Below, piece by piece: positions 60,780 to 64,000 of a stretch of 64,000 nucleotides of DNA. The DNA is from Luxibacter massiliensis. Its GTDB lineage: Bacteria > Bacillota > Clostridia > Lachnospirales > Lachnospiraceae. How positions within the stretch are numbered: the stretch's first letter is position 1; every line of letters begins with the position of its first letter. The stretch is from the NCBI RefSeq assembly GCF_900604355.1, contig NZ_UWOE01000001.1:1240001-1304000 (forward strand), in the 5' to 3' direction. The translations under genes were made by a program, and so were the position numbers. A model generated the notes under the pieces. The model saw only the letters and a program-made list of their open reading frames with translations. It was not told the origin of the DNA and did not search any database.

Positions 60780-62171
60780 ATGTCAGCAAAAACAGACTGG
60801 TTTAAAAAATTTTTATTTATATTTAAAATCGTATATTTATTGTATTTACTCCTGGCCTTCAATTCTTTTGTCAACGCTGAGGCTTGGATGAATGCGGCGT
60901 CTTACGGGGTCACAGCTATGGGGGCGGGGATGGCGGCCTGGATGCTCTTCCGCTATAAGCGTTATATGAAAGCATACAATCTGTGGCTTCTGCTGGCGTT
61001 TATTGCCAGCTATATAATCAGCGCAGGGGCCCATATATCATATGGGGTTATGGAGAATATAAAGGGAACTATCTGGCTTGTACTGCCCATCATGCTGGTC
61101 TATATAACTGCCTTTGACATGTCCGCAGAAGAGATGAGAAAGGAATTAAAATGGCTGTCATGGATATATGTTTTATACTCCACGGCGGCTAACCTGGTGA
61201 GCCTTAGTATGGTCTACTGGGGGAGAATGTATGAATTTAAGGATGAAGCAGGGGCCTATCATGTGATAGGATACCGGTGGAACCGGCTTTGGGGTATCTA
61301 TGACGATCCAAACCACGGGGCCACAATTACAATCATAGCCTTATTTATACTCATCTGGGCGTTTTTTGCGGTAAAAAGGATATGGCTGAGAATTTTGATG
61401 ATTCCGGTTTTTCTCATTAATTATTGCTATGTCGCACTGTCTGATTCCAGGACCGGACTCGTGGGTTTGACTGTGGGGATACTGATTGGCGGATTTTACG
61501 GGTTATGGCAGTACAGAAGAAGATGCAGGCATCTGTTTTTGGGGGCGGCAGGTATCCTGCTTGCCACCGGGGTTGCTTTCACAGGGATTTTTGCAGTAAA
61601 GGCCGCATACCGGCCAATAGAGAAAAAGATTGTCAGCAGCCAGACGAAAGCAGCTCCCAGCACAAAACCTCCTGTGAATACGAATAACCAGCTCCGTAAA
61701 AAGGATATAAATAAGGATTACAGCAATGGCAGAATTGAAATATGGGAGAGCGGGATCCAGATTATAAAATCCTCTCCCATAATTGGGGTCGGATATCGGA
61801 ATATGGCCCCATATACATTGGAACATCTTCCGGATACATACTTGGTAGATAATGGCCAGGGAGGCCTGTATAACTCTATGCATAATCTGGAGCTGGATAT
61901 TTTTGTCAGCCAGGGAATAATCGGTATCCTATTGTTTTTGGCCCTGCTTTTGAACATGGGCAGGATCCTATGGAGAAGATGCAGGCACACAGAAGGTGAG
62001 GCTGACAGGATGGAGGTGCTGTCTTTTACAGCAGCTATTTCCCTGGGAGTCGCGGGGACGTTTTTATCATTTATTTTTTACGTAAATGCACCACAGAGTT
62101 TTTGTTTCTGGCTGTTTTTAGGATATCTGATGAGAAATTGCCAGCTGGTGCAGGATAGGGAGAGAAAATGA
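60780..62171 (+). CDS. O-antigen ligase/Wzy-type polymerase-like membrane protein
   Basis: 463 residues with about ten membrane helices. The extracellular loop holds the WzyC-like segments NGRIEIWESGIQIIKSSPIIGVGYRNMAPYT and SMHNLELDIFVSQGIIG; the RWNRLWGIYDDPNHGATI and SDSRTGLVGL loops are also characteristic. It is expected to polymerise undecaprenyl-linked repeat units. The start at 60780 has GGGAG upstream and follows the previous stop by 5 bp. Confidence 0.87.
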   Translation: MSAKTDWFKKFLFIFKIVYLLYLLLAFNSFVNAEAWMNAASYGVTAMGAGMAAWMLFRYKRYMKAYNLWLLLAFIASYIISAGAHISYGVMENIKGTIWLVLPIMLVYITAFDMSAEEMRKELKWLSWIYVLYSTAANLVSLSMVYWGRMYEFKDEAGAYHVIGYRWNRLWGIYDDPNHGATITIIALFILIWAFFAVKRIWLRILMIPVFLINYCYVALSDSRTGLVGLTVGILIGGFYGLWQYRRRCRHLFLGAAGILLATGVAFTGIFAVKAAYRPIEKKIVSSQTKAAPSTKPPVNTNNQLRKKDINKDYSNGRIEIWESGIQIIKSSPIIGVGYRNMAPYTLEHLPDTYLVDNGQGGLYNSMHNLELDIFVSQGIIGILLFLALLLNMGRILWRRCRHTEGEADRMEVLSFTAAISLGVAGTFLSFIFYVNAPQSFCFWLFLGYLMRNCQLVQDRERK

Positions 62172-63274
62172 AAAAAATTCTGGCAGGTTTTATTATGGAC
62201 GGCAAGAGCGGGGGGGTTGATAAATACCTTCTAAATTTTCTGGAGGCCGTGCATGGCGAGGATGTAAGAATTGATTTTCTGACAAATGAAGTAGATGCAG
62301 AGCTGCGGCAGTTTTTACAGCAATACCATTCCAGGCTGTTTCCAATAGCGGGACTGAAAAGGCCTGTAAAACAGTTCTCACAGGTATGTAGGATTTTAGA
62401 AAAAGGGCAATATGACATGGTATATCTTAACGTGTCCACAGCCATTGACTGTATTGCCGCTTTTGCGGCCAGGCGGGCAGGGGTAGAGGAGCGCGCCATA
62501 CACAGCCATTCCAGCGGCAATGACTGCGAAGATGCACTGCAAAGGTTTATATATAATACGGTTCATAGGGCCTGCAGACTGTTTTTTTATCGGGCGGGCA
62601 CAAGATTCTACGGATGTTCTCATAAGGCCGGAAGATGGATTTTCCCTAACAAGATTGTACAGTCAGGCAAGTTTGAGGTCATATATAATGCTGTTGACCG
62701 GCTGAGCTTTAGCTATGACCCTCACATAAGGGAAGTGACGCGCAGTGAGCTTGGTATAGAGAATAAATTTGTTGTTGGCCATATCGGGAATTTCAGATAT
62801 GCCAAAAATTATCCTCTGCTGATTGATATATTTGAGCAGATATACCGCCAGGAAAAAAAGGCAGTCCTGCTTCTTGCGGGCACAGGGGATGAATTAGAAG
62901 TTGTCCGTAAAAGAGTAAGTGATAAAGGACTTGGACAGGCCGTGATGTTTTTAGGGTGGCGCCCAGATACGTACAGGCTTTACCAGGCCATGGATGTATT
63001 CTTGCTTCCTTCCAGGTTTGAGGGACTTCCAATCGTCGGGGTGGAGGCCCAGTGCACAAAATTACAGTGTGTGCTCAGCGATGAAATCACGGACGAGACG
63101 AAGATACAGGATCAGTGTTATTTCCTGAGCCTGAAAGAAAACCCCAAAAGCTGGGCAGACTTTATTTTAGGGCACAGAGGATATGACAGAGAGAAGGTAA
63201 AACTTCTCAGGGAAGCTGACAACTATGACCTGGAGTCACAGAGAGGGCAGCTTAGGAGGATCGTATGCCATTAG
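62168..63274 (+). CDS. Glycosyltransferase family 4 (GT-B)
   Basis: 368 residues. N-terminal ILAGFIMDGKSGGVDKYLLNFLEAV and HSHSSGND precede the GT4 donor domain: VGHIGNFRYAKNYPLLIDIFEQIY, LLLAGTGDELEVVRKRV, VMFLGWRPDTYRLYQAMDVFLLPSRFEGLPIVGVEAQCT, which includes the E-x7-E motif. ATGA overlaps with the preceding gene. Confidence 0.93.
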   Translation: MKKILAGFIMDGKSGGVDKYLLNFLEAVHGEDVRIDFLTNEVDAELRQFLQQYHSRLFPIAGLKRPVKQFSQVCRILEKGQYDMVYLNVSTAIDCIAAFAARRAGVEERAIHSHSSGNDCEDALQRFIYNTVHRACRLFFYRAGTRFYGCSHKAGRWIFPNKIVQSGKFEVIYNAVDRLSFSYDPHIREVTRSELGIENKFVVGHIGNFRYAKNYPLLIDIFEQIYRQEKKAVLLLAGTGDELEVVRKRVSDKGLGQAVMFLGWRPDTYRLYQAMDVFLLPSRFEGLPIVGVEAQCTKLQCVLSDEITDETKIQDQCYFLSLKENPKSWADFILGHRGYDREKVKLLREADNYDLESQRGQLRRIVCH

Positions 63275-64000
63275 TCAGTTTAGTGATAGCAGTATATAAT
63301 ATAGAAGAATATATAGGGGCATGCATCCGCAGCGCGGCAGGGCAGACTTACAGCAACCTGGAAATTCTTTTGATTGATGATGGATCCTCTGACAGAAGCG
63401 GTGAGATCTGTGATGAGGCTGCCGGGAAGGATCCGCGGATCCGGGTCATACACAAGGAGAACAAAGGGATATCTGATGTCCGCAATGTGGGAATCCAGGA
63501 GGCCAGAGGAATCTATCTGATGTACATTGACGGGGATGACTATATTGCCCCTGACTGTGTTGAGTCGGTTCTTCTGTGTGCCCGGGAAAATGAGGCGGAC
63601 ATTGTGGTGTTTGATTACACGGAGGTGGAAGAATCCACTGGCAGGAAGGATCACTGGAGCATGGACGTGCCGCGGGGCATGGTGACGGATGCAAAGGAGA
63701 CCCCGGCCCTGCTTGTGGCCTCCCCCAGTCCCTGCAATAAGCTGTATAGGAAAGCTTTCCTGGAAGACACAGGCCTGAGATATCCTGTGGGGAGAAATTA
63801 TGAGGACTTGGCTGTGACCCCCAGGTTTATGGTAAATGCCAGGCGTGTTGTATATCTGGAACGTCCTCCCTTGTACTACTATATAATCCACGATGGGTCT
63901 ATTATGAGGAGCAGGAATTTCAAAAAAAGCTTTGAGGACAGGAAGGCGGCGGTAGAGGACATACTGGATTATTTTAAAAGCCATGGCCTGTATGATGAAT
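63265..64000 (+). CDS. Glycosyltransferase family 2, cut by the right window edge
   Basis: The frame starts at ATG 63265 after AGGAGGATCGT and stays open to the end (245 residues). MPLVSLVIAVYNIEEYIGACIRSAAGQTYSNLEILLIDDGSSDRSGEICDE is a GT2 start; YIDGDDYI is the DxD-like motif; NKLYRKAFLEDTGLRYPVGRNYEDLAVTPRFM completes the core. It overlaps the previous gene by 10 bp. Confidence 0.9.
   Translation, partial: MPLVSLVIAVYNIEEYIGACIRSAAGQTYSNLEILLIDDGSSDRSGEICDEAAGKDPRIRVIHKENKGISDVRNVGIQEARGIYLMYIDGDDYIAPDCVESVLLCARENEADIVVFDYTEVEESTGRKDHWSMDVPRGMVTDAKETPALLVASPSPCNKLYRKAFLEDTGLRYPVGRNYEDLAVTPRFMVNARRVVYLERPPLYYYIIHDGSIMRSRNFKKSFEDRKAAVEDILDYFKSHGLYDE

Overview
The window reads as chromosomal DNA of a spore-forming, Gram-positive anaerobe of the Clostridia, most likely a gut-type Lachnospiraceae. 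The evidence is the cotJABC spore-coat operon, spoIIGA-sigE and sigG, Clostridial hydrophobic W (ChW) repeats on a secreted subtilase, a cohesin domain on a membrane protein, strong AGGAGG ribosome-binding sites, and a division/cell-wall cluster in the Bacillus/Clostridium order. I saw no transposase, integrase, phage gene or CRISPR array. The family-level placement is inference.

Layout. 1-2.8 kb is the tail of a surface-glycan cluster: the end of an undecaprenyl-phosphate sugar transferase, an LCP-family glycan ligase with a repeat tail, and a GT2 glycosyltransferase. 2.8-8.5 kb holds a second LCP protein, a cohesin-domain membrane protein with a very acidic cytoplasmic tail, and a secreted subtilase with six ChW repeats. 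8.6-12 kb has glmS and an HtrA-type protease. 12-15.1 kb is a copper island (copA-csoR-copZ-like) behind a promoter carrying two identical operator-like sites. 15.2-16.5 kb is cotJABC on the minus strand, followed by tRNA-Pro(GGG). 17-22 kb has asnB, an FtsW/RodA-type glycosyltransferase, a DegV protein and a small membrane protein.

22.5-40.1 kb is the division/sporulation backbone: mraZ, rsmH, ftsL-like, pbpB-like, spoVD-like, mraY, murD, ftsW/spoVE, divIB, ftsZ, spoIIGA, sigE, (unknown), beta-CASP nuclease, sigG. This is the Bacillus order with murE, murG, murB, ftsA and others missing. Control elements visible here include a mraZ promoter covered by a 10-bp-phased MraZ-box array, a hairpin in front of the spoVD-like gene, and a Spo0A-type promoter in front of spoIIGA.

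40-47.3 kb has a HAD phosphatase, pth, mfd and an orphan FliD-like protein. 47.5-49.5 kb has a PrsA-like lipoprotein and a manganese-riboswitch-controlled mntP. 49.6-52.1 kb is a minus-strand group (metallophosphoesterase, DUF4474-like protein, cytidylate-kinase-like protein). 52.5-64 kb opens a second surface-glycan operon: a Cps2A-like LCP protein, a PglF/WbpM-type dehydratase, a DegT aminotransferase, a PglC-like priming transferase, several glycosyltransferases and a Wzy-like polymerase. It runs off the right edge.

Taken together, much of the window concerns building and decorating the cell wall: precursor supply (glmS), septal synthesis (mra/fts genes), glycan assembly and attachment (three LCP proteins), and envelope quality control (HtrA, PrsA-like).
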